Source: Candidatus Saccharimonadota bacterium (GTDB lineage: Bacteria; Patescibacteriota; Saccharimonadia; UBA4664). Taken from it: a stretch of DNA of 14,370 bases. Location of the stretch: contig JAQZBT010000012.1 of NCBI GenBank assembly GCA_029237755.1, forward strand, positions 1 through 14,370, read 5' to 3'. Under the pieces are notes generated by a model. The model ran no database searches. It worked only from the letters and a program-made list of their open reading frames with translations, and was not told the DNA's origin. A program made the position numbers and the translations under genes. This document shows, in pieces, positions 5,947 to 12,590 of the stretch (position 1 is the stretch's first letter; each line of letters begins with the position of its first letter).

Positions 5947-7056
5947 GTGAGACTCAGTCTAACGCAGGAAAATCTTGCTCGTGCTCTAGCCAGTGTCGGA
6001 CGCGTGGTTTCTACCCGTACCAGTCTGCCGGTGCTATCCAATGTACTTGTAGCAACCGACGGCAATCGTCTGCGGCTTTCAGCCACCAACCTTGAGATCG
6101 GTATCAACTACTGGATTGGTTCCAAAATCGAACAGCAGGGATCACTGACAGTCCCCGCTCGCCTATTCGCCGAATTTGTCTCCAGTCTCCCCCACGGCAA
6201 TATCGAGCTGTCCGCCATCGATAATGTTTTGACCGTGCAGACCCCTCATTATGAGTCGAAGATCAATGGCATCTCGGCCGAGGAGTTCCCGCTCATACCA
6301 ACAATTACGTCCGACCCGGTGCTCAGCCTCGATGCCGGATTGCTGCGCGACGCCTTGGCCCAGGTGGTAGTGGCGGCCAGTGCTGATGAGGCGCGGCCGG
6401 TGCTCGCGGGCGTTTATATGTATACGGAAGAGAAGAACCTGTTCCTGGTCGCGACCGATTCGTACCGGCTGGCCGAAAAGCGGGTCGAGCTGGAGGAAGA
6501 GCCGGCCAAGGGATTCTCGGTGATAGTGCCGGCCCGGACGATGCAGGAGCTGGTGCGGTTGCTGGGTGACGCCTCCGACGTGGTCGAAATCTATCTCGAT
6601 GAGAACCAGGTGATGTTCCGGATTGGCGATGTAGAGCTGGTGTCGCGGTTGATCGAGGGGCAGTTCCCTAACTACCGCCAGATTATCCCGCAGAAGGCGG
6701 AGACCTCATTTGATATCGATACGGCAGAGTTTCTGCGGATTACCAAGGTAGCCAGTCTCTTCGCTCGAGAGTCAGCCGGCAGTGTGAAGCTGGAGATCAA
6801 AGCCGAGGGCGAGGTCAGTATCATGTCGAGTGACTCTGAAGTGGGCGGCAACAAATCGTCGGCCGAGTGTGAGGTGGCTGGTGATGACGGTGAGATTTCT
6901 TTGAACGCGCGCTACCTGACCGATGCGTTGAGTGTGATGAAGACGCCGCAAGTGACCTTTGCGATTAGTGGCAAGTTAAGTGCCTGTGTAATCTCCCCTA
7001 CTGGCGAAGATGTGGTGGACGATTATCTGCACATCGTCATGCCATTACGGACATAA
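5947..7056 (+). CDS. dnaN: DNA polymerase III beta sliding clamp
   Basis: A full-length 369-residue beta clamp; the dimer encircles DNA and tethers the replicative polymerase and other clamp-binding factors. The three tandem clamp folds cover about 1-122, 128-247 and 248-369. Recognisable family runs are the N-terminal LPVLSNVLVATD (27-38), the pocket segment ATDSYRLAEKR (169-179), the EGQFPNYRQIIP stretch (237-248) and the C-terminal MPLR (365-368), which lines the peptide-binding pocket. The start is a GTG directed by a strong AGGAGAGG four bases upstream; no ATG in this frame competes. It has its own promoter rather than sharing that of dnaA, and a perfect hairpin follows eight bases after the stop. 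Confidence 0.98.
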   Translation: MRLSLTQENLARALASVGRVVSTRTSLPVLSNVLVATDGNRLRLSATNLEIGINYWIGSKIEQQGSLTVPARLFAEFVSSLPHGNIELSAIDNVLTVQTPHYESKINGISAEEFPLIPTITSDPVLSLDAGLLRDALAQVVVAASADEARPVLAGVYMYTEEKNLFLVATDSYRLAEKRVELEEEPAKGFSVIVPARTMQELVRLLGDASDVVEIYLDENQVMFRIGDVELVSRLIEGQFPNYRQIIPQKAETSFDIDTAEFLRITKVASLFARESAGSVKLEIKAEGEVSIMSSDSEVGGNKSSAECEVAGDDGEISLNARYLTDALSVMKTPQVTFAISGKLSACVISPTGEDVVDDYLHIVMPLRT

Positions 7057-7063
7057 ATGAACT

Positions 7064-7089
7064 AGCCCCGGTCGTGCTTGACCGGGGCT
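7064..7089. terminator. Hairpin terminator between convergent genes
   Basis: A perfect 10-bp stem AGCCCCGGTC / GACCGGGGCT (7064-7073, 7080-7089, six-base loop) lies between the dnaN stop and the end of the convergent gene at 7105. No T run adjoins on either strand, so it may work as a bidirectional hairpin terminator or as an mRNA 3'-end stabiliser. Confidence 0.65.
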
Positions 7090-7104
7090 GAGTTCGAGCT
7101 ATGG

Positions 7105-7878
7105 CTAAGTTTTGCTTGGAAGTGTCGGGCGTCTCCGGCCTCGGGCAACTTCCCGGACCAAGCGCCTGGCCTGGGAAGATAGCTCGTTTGTACCTGCGGC
7201 GATGACCGTTGTACGCCGACGCTCGCCGGCTAAGCGCATGAAGCGATGCAACTTTAGGTCTAGCCAGACCGGCACATTATTGATGCGTTTGCCTTCCAGA
7301 CCCGAAATGATCAGGCGAATCAGCGAGTGGTCCCGGCACAGCATCGTTGGGTTCATGCCTTCAGGGTACAGGGACACTGCTCTAAAGGCGGCGATCCAGA
7401 ACGCTGCCTGGATAAAAGGGCTAGCCGTGGTGCCTGTCTCGAACCACCCGGCGCCGGTCAGAAATCCCCAGACGTTGGGGCCCGATTCGGGTGCAACAGC
7501 CTCGATGGCGACCGTTGTCGCATCGAAACCCTCGACTGGGATCAGGTCTGCGCAACCACTCTGGATAAGAGTGTCCGGGGCCAGGTGCTGAACATAAGTT
7601 AGCAGCGAACGGGCGGTCTGCTGCGCTTCTGGGGGTGCGTTGGGCGGGTTGAGTTGGTCCAACGGCTGCAAAATGCTTCCGGTGTGGCTGATCACTGGGT
7701 TGGCGGGCAATTTGGGAACCACGGTCGACATCAGCGCCCGCATCTTGCCGTCGCCGGCCTGGGCGGCCGTGATGACCCCCTGTTGGGTTGAGGTCGCGGT
7801 GCCTATGGCCCACTGGATTTCGCCTCTGGCGACGGGTTGCCAGGCGCCCACTGCGACTGGGGTTGGTGTAGCAGGCAT
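7105..7878 (-). CDS. Protein of unknown function
   Basis: I do not recognise this 257-residue protein. It begins with a Pro/Thr/Ala-rich stretch, has a moderately hydrophobic aromatic run in the middle (about 135-171, including WGFLTGAGWF and PFIQAAFWIAAFRAV) and ends strongly basic (RRLVREVARGRRRP). Cysteines are at 109 and 181. There is no signal peptide and no clear membrane helix, so a soluble cytoplasmic protein is likely. I chose the ATG at 7878 because AGAGGAAG lies just before it; a TTG 27 bases upstream would add nine residues but lacks such a site. It follows padR on the same strand after 82 bases, a neighbourhood in which PadR proteins often control the next gene. A phage or nucleotide-handling role cannot be argued from the sequence. 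Confidence 0.7.
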   Translation of the reverse strand: MPATPTPVAVGAWQPVARGEIQWAIGTATSTQQGVITAAQAGDGKMRALMSTVVPKLPANPVISHTGSILQPLDQLNPPNAPPEAQQTARSLLTYVQHLAPDTLIQSGCADLIPVEGFDATTVAIEAVAPESGPNVWGFLTGAGWFETGTTASPFIQAAFWIAAFRAVSLYPEGMNPTMLCRDHSLIRLIISGLEGKRINNVPVWLDLKLHRFMRLAGERRRTTVIAAGTNELSSQARRLVREVARGRRRPTLPSKT

Positions 7879-7925
7879 ACTGCTTCCTCTCGGGTTGGAC
7901 GTCAAAGAGCTCGAACTAGCGACAG

Positions 7926-7954
7926 ATTATGCCACGAAAATGCTGAAAATGAAA
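7926..7954 (-). promoter_or_regulatory. Weak candidate promoter for the gene ending at 7105
   Basis: On the minus strand CATAAT (7926-7931) matches the -10 consensus at five of six positions, with only a poor TTTCAT 17 bases upstream (7949-7954). Transcription would begin near 7919, giving a leader of about 41 bases with a Shine-Dalgarno. The unknown gene could instead be co-transcribed with padR. Confidence 0.35.
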
Positions 7955-7960
7955 TGAAGT

Positions 7961-8269
7961 CTAGCGTTCGAACCGTTCGCGGACTAGACCGACCGCCTTT
8001 TCCAGGCGGTCTTTTTCGAGTAGCAGCGCTCGCTTCCCCTTCGGTGTCAGCGCGAATGTCACTTGCCGGGTTGATTTGGCAGCGCGCTTTATCAGACCGT
8101 CTTCTTCGAGGCGCTTGAGCGACTTGTAGACCGTCGAATAGTCGAGCCGCACCAAGCTGCCAGCGTCGCGGTCGATCTGCTCGGCTATGGCGTAGCCGTG
8201 CAGGGGTCGCCGGGCTAGTGCCAGCAGGATGCAGAACCGGGTGGATTCGAGTGGTGCTAGAGAACTCAT
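7961..8269 (-). CDS. PadR-family transcriptional regulator
   Basis: A compact 102-residue winged-helix regulator. The family run PLHGYAIAEQIDRD (22-35) is the conserved PadR helix, the recognition-helix segment STVYKSLKRLEEDGLI covers 45-60 and the wing covers about 61-77 (RQVTFALTPKGKRAL). The C-terminal helix (about 80-102) is short, as in the minimal PadR-s2 class whose dimerisation helix is a single segment. These proteins are usually repressors relieved by small ligands; no ligand can be inferred. The ATG at 8269 is chosen by the conserved N-terminus; there is no clear Shine-Dalgarno and the probable -10 ends only 8 bases upstream, so the message may be leaderless. It is divergent from recF and followed by an unknown gene it may control. 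Confidence 0.9.
   Translation of the reverse strand: MSSLAPLESTRFCILLALARRPLHGYAIAEQIDRDAGSLVRLDYSTVYKSLKRLEEDGLIKRAAKSTRQVTFALTPKGKRALLLEKDRLEKAVGLVRERFER
7991..8016 (+). terminator. Terminator-like hairpin antisense inside padR
   Basis: On the plus strand GACCGCC (7991-7997) pairs perfectly with GGCGGTC (8005-8011) across a 7-base loop and is followed by TTTTT (8012-8016), the form of an intrinsic terminator. It lies within the padR reading frame, facing against it, so it would stop rightward transcripts before recF. It may be a by-product of the DRLEKAV codons. Confidence 0.4.
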
Positions 8270-8277
8270 TGATTCTC

Positions 8278-8306
8278 ATGTTAATGGAAAATTTCCACAT
8301 GCGCAA
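8278..8306 (-). promoter_or_regulatory. padR promoter with an internal palindromic operator candidate
   Basis: On the minus strand TTGCGC (8301-8306), a 17-base spacer and TAACAT (8278-8283) form a promoter whose -10 ends 8 bases before the ATG. The spacer contains the near-perfect palindrome TGGAAA-A-TTTCCA (8285-8297), and CATGT/ACATG arms lie at 8277-8281 and 8297-8301, reminiscent of the ATGT/ACAT half-sites known for PadR proteins although the 15-base gap differs. A repressor bound here would block its own promoter. GAGAA/TTCTC (8260-8264, 8273-8277) flanks the start codon. Confidence 0.5.
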
Positions 8307-8394
8307 TCACACCCTGAGTCGGCCGCGAGCCTATACCGAGCGACAATATGCTTGTCCACAGACTGGGGACAGTTACCCCCAAAACAGTGGAAAA
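8291..8394. other. recF upstream cluster of DnaA-box-like sites
   Basis: In the 197-base divergent padR/recF spacer I see ATTTCCACA (8291-8299), TTGTCCACA (8352-8360, one mismatch to TTATCCACA), CTGTCCCCA on the minus strand (8364-8372), TTACCCCCA (8373-8381) and TTTTCCACT on the minus strand (8386-8394). Three of these 9-mers occur exactly in the dnaA or dnaN spacers. Sites at 8352-8394 are almost back to back. DnaA control of recF, or an extra origin element, is inferred. Confidence 0.5.
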
Positions 8395-8454
8395 AGTATC
8401 ATAGTTCTTACACACCGTCCAAACTTGCGTAGTAGTACTCCCCCGCCCATCAGA

Positions 8455-8460
8455 TACAAT
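8455..8460 (+). promoter_or_regulatory. recF -10 element for a probable leaderless transcript
   Basis: TACAAT (five of six to TATAAT) ends six bases before the recF ATG, so transcription would start at or beside the A of the start codon. No Shine-Dalgarno exists in the intervening AGCTGC. No convincing -35 is visible 16-18 bases upstream. Confidence 0.55.
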
Positions 8461-8466
8461 AGCTGC

Positions 8467-9540
8467 ATGAAGTTAGTGGGGTTGGAACTGACGAATTTCC
8501 GTTCGTACGAGCGGGCATCCTTCGAGTTGCACCCCGACGTCACGCTCGTCGTTGGTCCCAACGCCAGCGGCAAGACGAACCTGCTCGAATCCCTCTATGT
8601 GCTGGCTTCGACCAAGAGCTTCCGGGCCAAGGACCGGGATCTGGTGCGGCACGAGCAGGACCACTTCCGGATCGTGGCACACAACCCTGACACCGAGTAC
8701 GCCCTCGGCCTCTCTATCGCGGGAGGGCCGATGGAGAAGAAGATCACGCATGACGGCGTGAAGCAGACGCTGGTGGGGCACGTCGGGCAGATCCAGGTGA
8801 CCCTATTTGAACCGACCGACCTCGATCTTGTAGCCGGGCCACCAGAGGGTCGCCGGAGATACCTCGACTTTGTGCTGTGCCAGACTGACCGCTCTTATCT
8901 GAAAACCTTGCAGCAGTACAAGCGGGTGCTGAAGCAGCGCAACGCGTTGCTCGACGGCTTTGATATCGAAGCCATCCGGCAGCAGATCTTTACATGGGAC
9001 CTGAAGTTAACGGAGCTAGCCGCTGAAGTGTTTGAGAGGCGCCAGGAGCTCTTGCAGACCTTGAATGGCTCCATTCCTCTTTTGTATTCCGAAATCGCCG
9101 GAGAGAGCCTCTCTGTGGCTCTGGAGTATATCCCCAGCGTGAGTGGCGACTACGCCGCTAACTTCATGGACGCTTTGGTGCGCAATCTCACTCGCGACCT
9201 GGGAGCCGGGTTTACTACCATCGGGCCGCACCGCGAGGACTTCAAGGTGAAGTTTAAGAACAACGACATCACAGCTGTGGCGTCGCGGGGCGAGGTCAGG
9301 ACAGTGGTATTGGCTATGAAGCTGGCAGAGCTGGGTTATGCGGAGCAGCGCACCGGGGTGCGGCCCATACTACTGCTGGATGATGTCTTTAGCGAGCTTG
9401 ACCGCGACCGCCGCAGTTTCCTGCTCGGCCGGCTGGAGGGGCATCAGACGATAATTACGACGACCGATGCGGATGCGATTACGCGGGAGTTCACCACGCC
9501 CCACGCCATTATTTCCACGGAAACTCCCGCACATGCATGA
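8467..9540 (+). CDS. recF: DNA replication and repair protein RecF
   Basis: A 357-residue SMC-like ATPase that helps load RecA at gapped DNA in the RecFOR pathway. Walker A is GPNASGKT at 30-37 within the classic LxNFRSY...GPNASGKTNLLE start. The RecF-specific GPPEGRRRYLDF run is at 124-135, the ABC signature region ASRGEVRTVVLAMKLAEL covers 272-289 and Walker B/D-loop ILLLDDVFSELD covers 301-312. The glutamine usual in the signature (SxGQ) is Glu here. I chose the ATG at 8467 because the family N-terminus starts there; the frame stays open upstream to 8218 but those 83 residues overlap padR and do not resemble RecF. The gene overlaps dciA by eight bases. Confidence 0.96.
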   Translation: MKLVGLELTNFRSYERASFELHPDVTLVVGPNASGKTNLLESLYVLASTKSFRAKDRDLVRHEQDHFRIVAHNPDTEYALGLSIAGGPMEKKITHDGVKQTLVGHVGQIQVTLFEPTDLDLVAGPPEGRRRYLDFVLCQTDRSYLKTLQQYKRVLKQRNALLDGFDIEAIRQQIFTWDLKLTELAAEVFERRQELLQTLNGSIPLLYSEIAGESLSVALEYIPSVSGDYAANFMDALVRNLTRDLGAGFTTIGPHREDFKVKFKNNDITAVASRGEVRTVVLAMKLAELGYAEQRTGVRPILLLDDVFSELDRDRRSFLLGRLEGHQTIITTTDADAITREFTTPHAIISTETPAHA

Positions 9541-9787
9541 GGATTACTTTGCCAAGAAGCGGGCCGAGCTGGGCATGGACCGTGAGGACGACCTGGCGCG
9601 GGTGCAGGCGATATTAGAACAGTGGTACCCCGGCCGGGCGAAGGCCAAGCGGTGGCACCAGGGGGTACTGAGGGTGGTGACGCCCTCGGCATCTGTGGCG
9701 TCAGAGTTAAGAATGCGTCAGATGGAGCTGCTGGAGCGGGCCGGCATGACCGGAGCCCGCCTACAGATTACGATTACGAGCTACTGA
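9533..9787 (+). CDS. dciA: DciA-like (DUF721) replicative helicase loader
   Basis: An 84-residue protein matching the DUF721/DciA family, the helicase-loading partner of DnaB in bacteria that lack phage-derived DnaC or DnaI. The core (about 23-80) shows the family pattern: a helix LARVQAILEQWYPG, a strand following GVLRVVTPSASVASELRMRQMELLERAG, and a terminal LQITI strand; the (V)xSxxxAxELRxxxxxLLxxL spacing is diagnostic. It is half the usual length or less and is nearly only the domain. The ATG at 9533 overlaps the last eight bases of recF and lacks a clear Shine-Dalgarno, suggesting coupled translation. recF-DUF721 adjacency is also known in Actinobacteria; gyrB, which follows there, is absent here. 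The end overlaps the next, opposite gene by seven bases. Confidence 0.88.
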   Translation: MHEDYFAKKRAELGMDREDDLARVQAILEQWYPGRAKAKRWHQGVLRVVTPSASVASELRMRQMELLERAGMTGARLQITITSY

Positions 9788-10275
9788 CCGCTGTAGATGT
9801 CGACGGTGCCCGAGTCGTAGAGCAGTTTGTCTTTGTCGTCATAGATATAGAGGCGGCTCTTGGTGAGGCCGTGGTACTCGACCTTCGCCCGGTAGACGGC
9901 CTCATCGTTGAACATGCCGCCGAAGGTGACCGCTTTGATGGTCTGCTCGCGAGGAACTTCGACTGAGGCCAGCGTGTTGGTGTCGAGCCAAACCTTCTTG
10001 ACCTGACCGTTGGTCTTTAACTTGTACTGGTTAAACGAGTACTCGACGTTTTGCAGTTGGTACGAGCTCACGCCGTAGTCGGTAAGTCCGTCCAAGCCGT
10101 CGAAGTCGGGGTGACTGGACATCTTGGCTGCGACCGACGGTGCCGGGGTGGGGGTTTCTTTGGATAGACCCGCCTGGTGGCGGTGGCGCAGGCCGAGGAC
10201 GCCGACGAGCACGATGACCGCAGCGATCACGATGATTGCGCAGGTGATGAGGAGTTTGCGTTCTTTTGGTGCCAT
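9781..10275 (-). CDS. Small membrane-anchored protein of unknown function
   Basis: A 164-residue protein with a basic cytoplasmic start (MAPKERK), one strong transmembrane helix (about 8-29), a Thr-Pro-Ala linker and an extracytoplasmic region (about 50-164) with beta-strand-like segments such as QTIKAVTFGGMFNDEAVYRAKVEY and SRLYIYDDKDKLLYD. I do not recognise the soluble domain. The ATG at 10275 sits seven bases after AGGAGG; a GTG one codon earlier is only four bases away and less likely. That AGGAGG overlaps the TAG stop of the PEGA gene, so translation is probably coupled. It is the last gene of the leftward envelope operon and its stop overlaps that of dciA tail to tail, with no terminator visible. 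Confidence 0.85.
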   Translation of the reverse strand: MAPKERKLLITCAIIVIAAVIVLVGVLGLRHRHQAGLSKETPTPAPSVAAKMSSHPDFDGLDGLTDYGVSSYQLQNVEYSFNQYKLKTNGQVKKVWLDTNTLASVEVPREQTIKAVTFGGMFNDEAVYRAKVEYHGLTKSRLYIYDDKDKLLYDSGTVDIYSGQ

Positions 10276-10286
10276 CACTGATCCTC

Positions 10287-10901
10287 CTAGTGCGAACCGC
10301 TGTAAATGATTTCGTAGGCGGCCGGGTCGTAGCCTTGGGCCTTGATCCAGTTGAGGGCGTGAGTGCGGCCTTCGTCGGTGATAGCGGTGATGTAGATGGC
10401 CACAGCTGTGCCGTCATTGGGGTACTTTTCGGATTTGCCCACGTCGATGTTGAAGTCGGCGCCGTAGAACGGGAGCTTGGTGATGAGAGGGTTTTCGGCG
10501 GCGATCTTGGCGCCCTGCTCGTTGACGATCTTACCTGCGACGCCCTCCTGTTCGGTGACATCGTTCTTGTTGAGCTCGGCATTCTCTTTGGCAACGGCCG
10601 CAGGGTCGCTCACGGTCAGTTGGACGCCTTCGGTCGTGACGTTGCCAGAGGTGATTTTTATCTTGAGGGTCTTGGAGGCGTAACCCTTACGGGTGACCTC
10701 CAGGGTGTGCTCTCCCGGTGCGAGGCTGATCTTGCCTGGCTTGGCGCTGCCTTTGCCATCTATCTTGATGCGAGCGTCAGTGGGCGACACGGTGATGTCG
10801 AGCAGACCGTCATTGAAGCTGGCTATGGTCTGGAAAATACCGATACCTATGGTCAGGAGGATGACGCTGGTGACGCCGATGATGATCTTAGTCGTGTTCA
10901 T
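10287..10901 (-). CDS. Membrane-anchored PEGA-domain protein
   Basis: A 204-residue protein with an N-terminal membrane anchor (about 5-28), then a PEGA domain (about 33-83) with the typical LDITVSPTDARIKIDG opening and the SLAPGEHTLEVTRKGY turn-strand core. A charged, Glu/Asn-rich linker (about 100-135) leads to a C-terminal domain (about 138-204) with a compact alpha/beta look (TAVAIYITAITDEGRTHALNWIKAQGYDP). PEGA modules are beta domains of surface or periplasmic proteins thought to mediate binding; no enzyme activity is suggested. The ATG follows the previous gene's TAA directly (TAAATG), and the purine-rich AGGAAGAAG encoding that gene's end serves as Shine-Dalgarno. A structural partner for the two wall-cutting proteins encoded upstream is inferred from the operon only. 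Confidence 0.9.
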   Translation of the reverse strand: MNTTKIIIGVTSVILLTIGIGIFQTIASFNDGLLDITVSPTDARIKIDGKGSAKPGKISLAPGEHTLEVTRKGYASKTLKIKITSGNVTTEGVQLTVSDPAAVAKENAELNKNDVTEQEGVAGKIVNEQGAKIAAENPLITKLPFYGADFNIDVGKSEKYPNDGTAVAIYITAITDEGRTHALNWIKAQGYDPAAYEIIYSGSH

Positions 10902-12590
10902 TTACTTCTTCCTCGCTATGATCGCGCCCTGGTTAAACATCCAGGTCGCGTTACCCGAACTGCGCATGTCTGGAGAGTGGTTGTGCCAGGAGGCTTCGGC
11001 TACCGTGTAGCCACCAGCCTGCGGGCCGACCCACATGGAGGTGTGGCCGTCCGATATCATGATATCGCCCGGCTTGAGGTCCTTGGTCGACCTGGGGTTG
11101 CTGATGATGATGTAAAGCTCAGGGTGAGAGGTGACGTAGGCACGTTGGTTGCCAGTGCCTCTTTCGGCATAGTTCTTGTCGGCGCCGGATTTTCGCATAA
11201 CAGTGGCGACGAAGACACCGCAGTCGGTCTGGGGGCTGTCGGGCGATCCGGGGTTTATCATGGCTGCCTTATAGGCTGGCGTGGGCGTGTGGTAGTCGTG
11301 AGGCGCTTTGGGAGATTTGGGACCGAGTGGGTCCGGCCAGGCCAGACCCACGGCCGTCTTGACGATGCTCCCTGCCACGACGCCTGAGGCCATCGCAGAG
11401 GAGTCACAGCCGCCGCCGGCATCGCCGGTCGGTACCGGTTCACCCGAGACGGTCTCGATGCCGTTGCCAAAGAGCTTGAGGGTAGTATTGGCGAACTCGA
11501 TACGCTTGGCCTCTTCGCACTGTCCGCAGATCTCGTACAGGTTCTGGAAGGCTCGGACGGCGTCACCGATGGTCTGAGACCGCTTGATGGCGGTGTAGGC
11601 GTTCTTGTAGTCGCCCTTGAGCTCAACCATGATGAAGTCGAGCTGTAGGGCCAGCGACCAGACATCGCGGCCAGTGCGGGCGGCATACGCCTTCACAGCC
11701 TCCCAGCGAGCGCCCGCCGACCATTGGGCTATGCCTCGACCCACGCCACCACCGCTCTGGTGGATGTGCGGGTCCATGCCCGATTCCTGCAAGAGGTTAC
11801 CGACGATACCGGCGGCCTGTATCTCGGTGAAGCCCTGACCTTTAAAGAAGTTGAAGGCTTTTTCGGCGTTATCCTTACCCGCGAGCGGACCGCCGGTAGC
11901 CTCATCGACCTGGACGCAGCAGTTGCCGAGCGTGGGAATCTTGGGCGTGCCGGCGACGGGGTTGGAGACGCCGGTAACCGGAGTGACGGGGGTGTCGCCT
12001 GATACAGCGTGAATCTTGACGGGGCCGGTGCCGGCTTTGAAGTCGAGCGGGCGGGCCGCCTCGTGCCAGATACCGATGCCGCTGCCCGGGCCGGAGTCGC
12101 CTTTTTCGGCGATGATCTTCTTGCCGCTGAACTCGATCTCTAGCCGGGTGCCGTTGGGTAGGTTGCCGAGCGAATTGCCCAGTTCGGAGAAGACCGTACG
12201 GCCGGGCAACGGCTTGCCGTCGTTGCCGATGCCGTCGTCGTCGTAGGGCGTCTCGCCCTGCTGCTGGTTGTTGCTGGGGTACCAGCCGGGGAAGGACTGG
12301 TAGTACTTGGTGCCTATGCCGTTGCGGTAACCGCCGCCGTAGGTCTCAGCCTTCACTTCCATGCCGTCGGCCGTGATCTTGCCGATGGCGATGTAGGTGC
12401 CGGTCTTGACGTTGGTGGGCGTGTCGCTGGTGTTGGCGTCGGGATCGCACTCGAAGGGATCGTAGAGCGGGCGGTGTTCGTTGACCGCGTTCTCCTGGAA
12501 GGGCGTGAACGCCAGGGCGGGTGTGATCGGAGTGAGTGCGACTGCGACCAGCGAGAGGATTAGGATTAGTCGTTTGATGGATCTACTCAT
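10902..12590 (-). CDS. Secreted peptidoglycan hydrolase: phage-tail lysozyme plus NlpC/CHAP-like domains
   Basis: A 562-residue secreted protein with a signal peptide ending near ALA at 25-27. Residues about 60-197 form a beta-barrel-like module with Gly/Asn-rich loops and the run GRTVFSELGNSLGNLPNGT (130-148). A phage-tail-lysozyme-like domain (about 240-375) has NAEKAFNFFKGQGFT, NLLQES with candidate catalytic E269 and GRGIAQWS. The C-terminal part (about 405-562) looks like an NlpC/P60 or CHAP cysteine peptidase, with candidate nucleophile C457 in TDCGVF and histidine H516 in SDGHTSMWVG. Together these predict cleavage of both glycan and peptide bonds of peptidoglycan. It starts one codon boundary after the upstream gene (TAAATG) with no strong Shine-Dalgarno, indicating coupling. 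Its role, whether own-wall remodelling, secretion-channel assembly (VirB1-like) or attack on a host wall, cannot be decided. Confidence 0.88.
   Translation of the reverse strand: MSRSIKRLILILSLVAVALTPITPALAFTPFQENAVNEHRPLYDPFECDPDANTSDTPTNVKTGTYIAIGKITADGMEVKAETYGGGYRNGIGTKYYQSFPGWYPSNNQQQGETPYDDDGIGNDGKPLPGRTVFSELGNSLGNLPNGTRLEIEFSGKKIIAEKGDSGPGSGIGIWHEAARPLDFKAGTGPVKIHAVSGDTPVTPVTGVSNPVAGTPKIPTLGNCCVQVDEATGGPLAGKDNAEKAFNFFKGQGFTEIQAAGIVGNLLQESGMDPHIHQSGGGVGRGIAQWSAGARWEAVKAYAARTGRDVWSLALQLDFIMVELKGDYKNAYTAIKRSQTIGDAVRAFQNLYEICGQCEEAKRIEFANTTLKLFGNGIETVSGEPVPTGDAGGGCDSSAMASGVVAGSIVKTAVGLAWPDPLGPKSPKAPHDYHTPTPAYKAAMINPGSPDSPQTDCGVFVATVMRKSGADKNYAERGTGNQRAYVTSHPELYIIISNPRSTKDLKPGDIMISDGHTSMWVGPQAGGYTVAEASWHNHSPDMRSSGNATWMFNQGAIIARKK

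Noticed and set aside
8218..8466. An 83-residue N-terminal extension of RecF
   Set aside because: It overlaps padR and its promoter, does not resemble RecF, and the family N-terminus begins exactly at the ATG at 8467 behind a -10 element.
5885..9777. The 12-mer GATTACGATTAC occurring at 5885 and again at 9766
   Set aside because: The second copy lies inside dciA coding sequence, and a few shared 12-mers are expected by chance in a window of this length.
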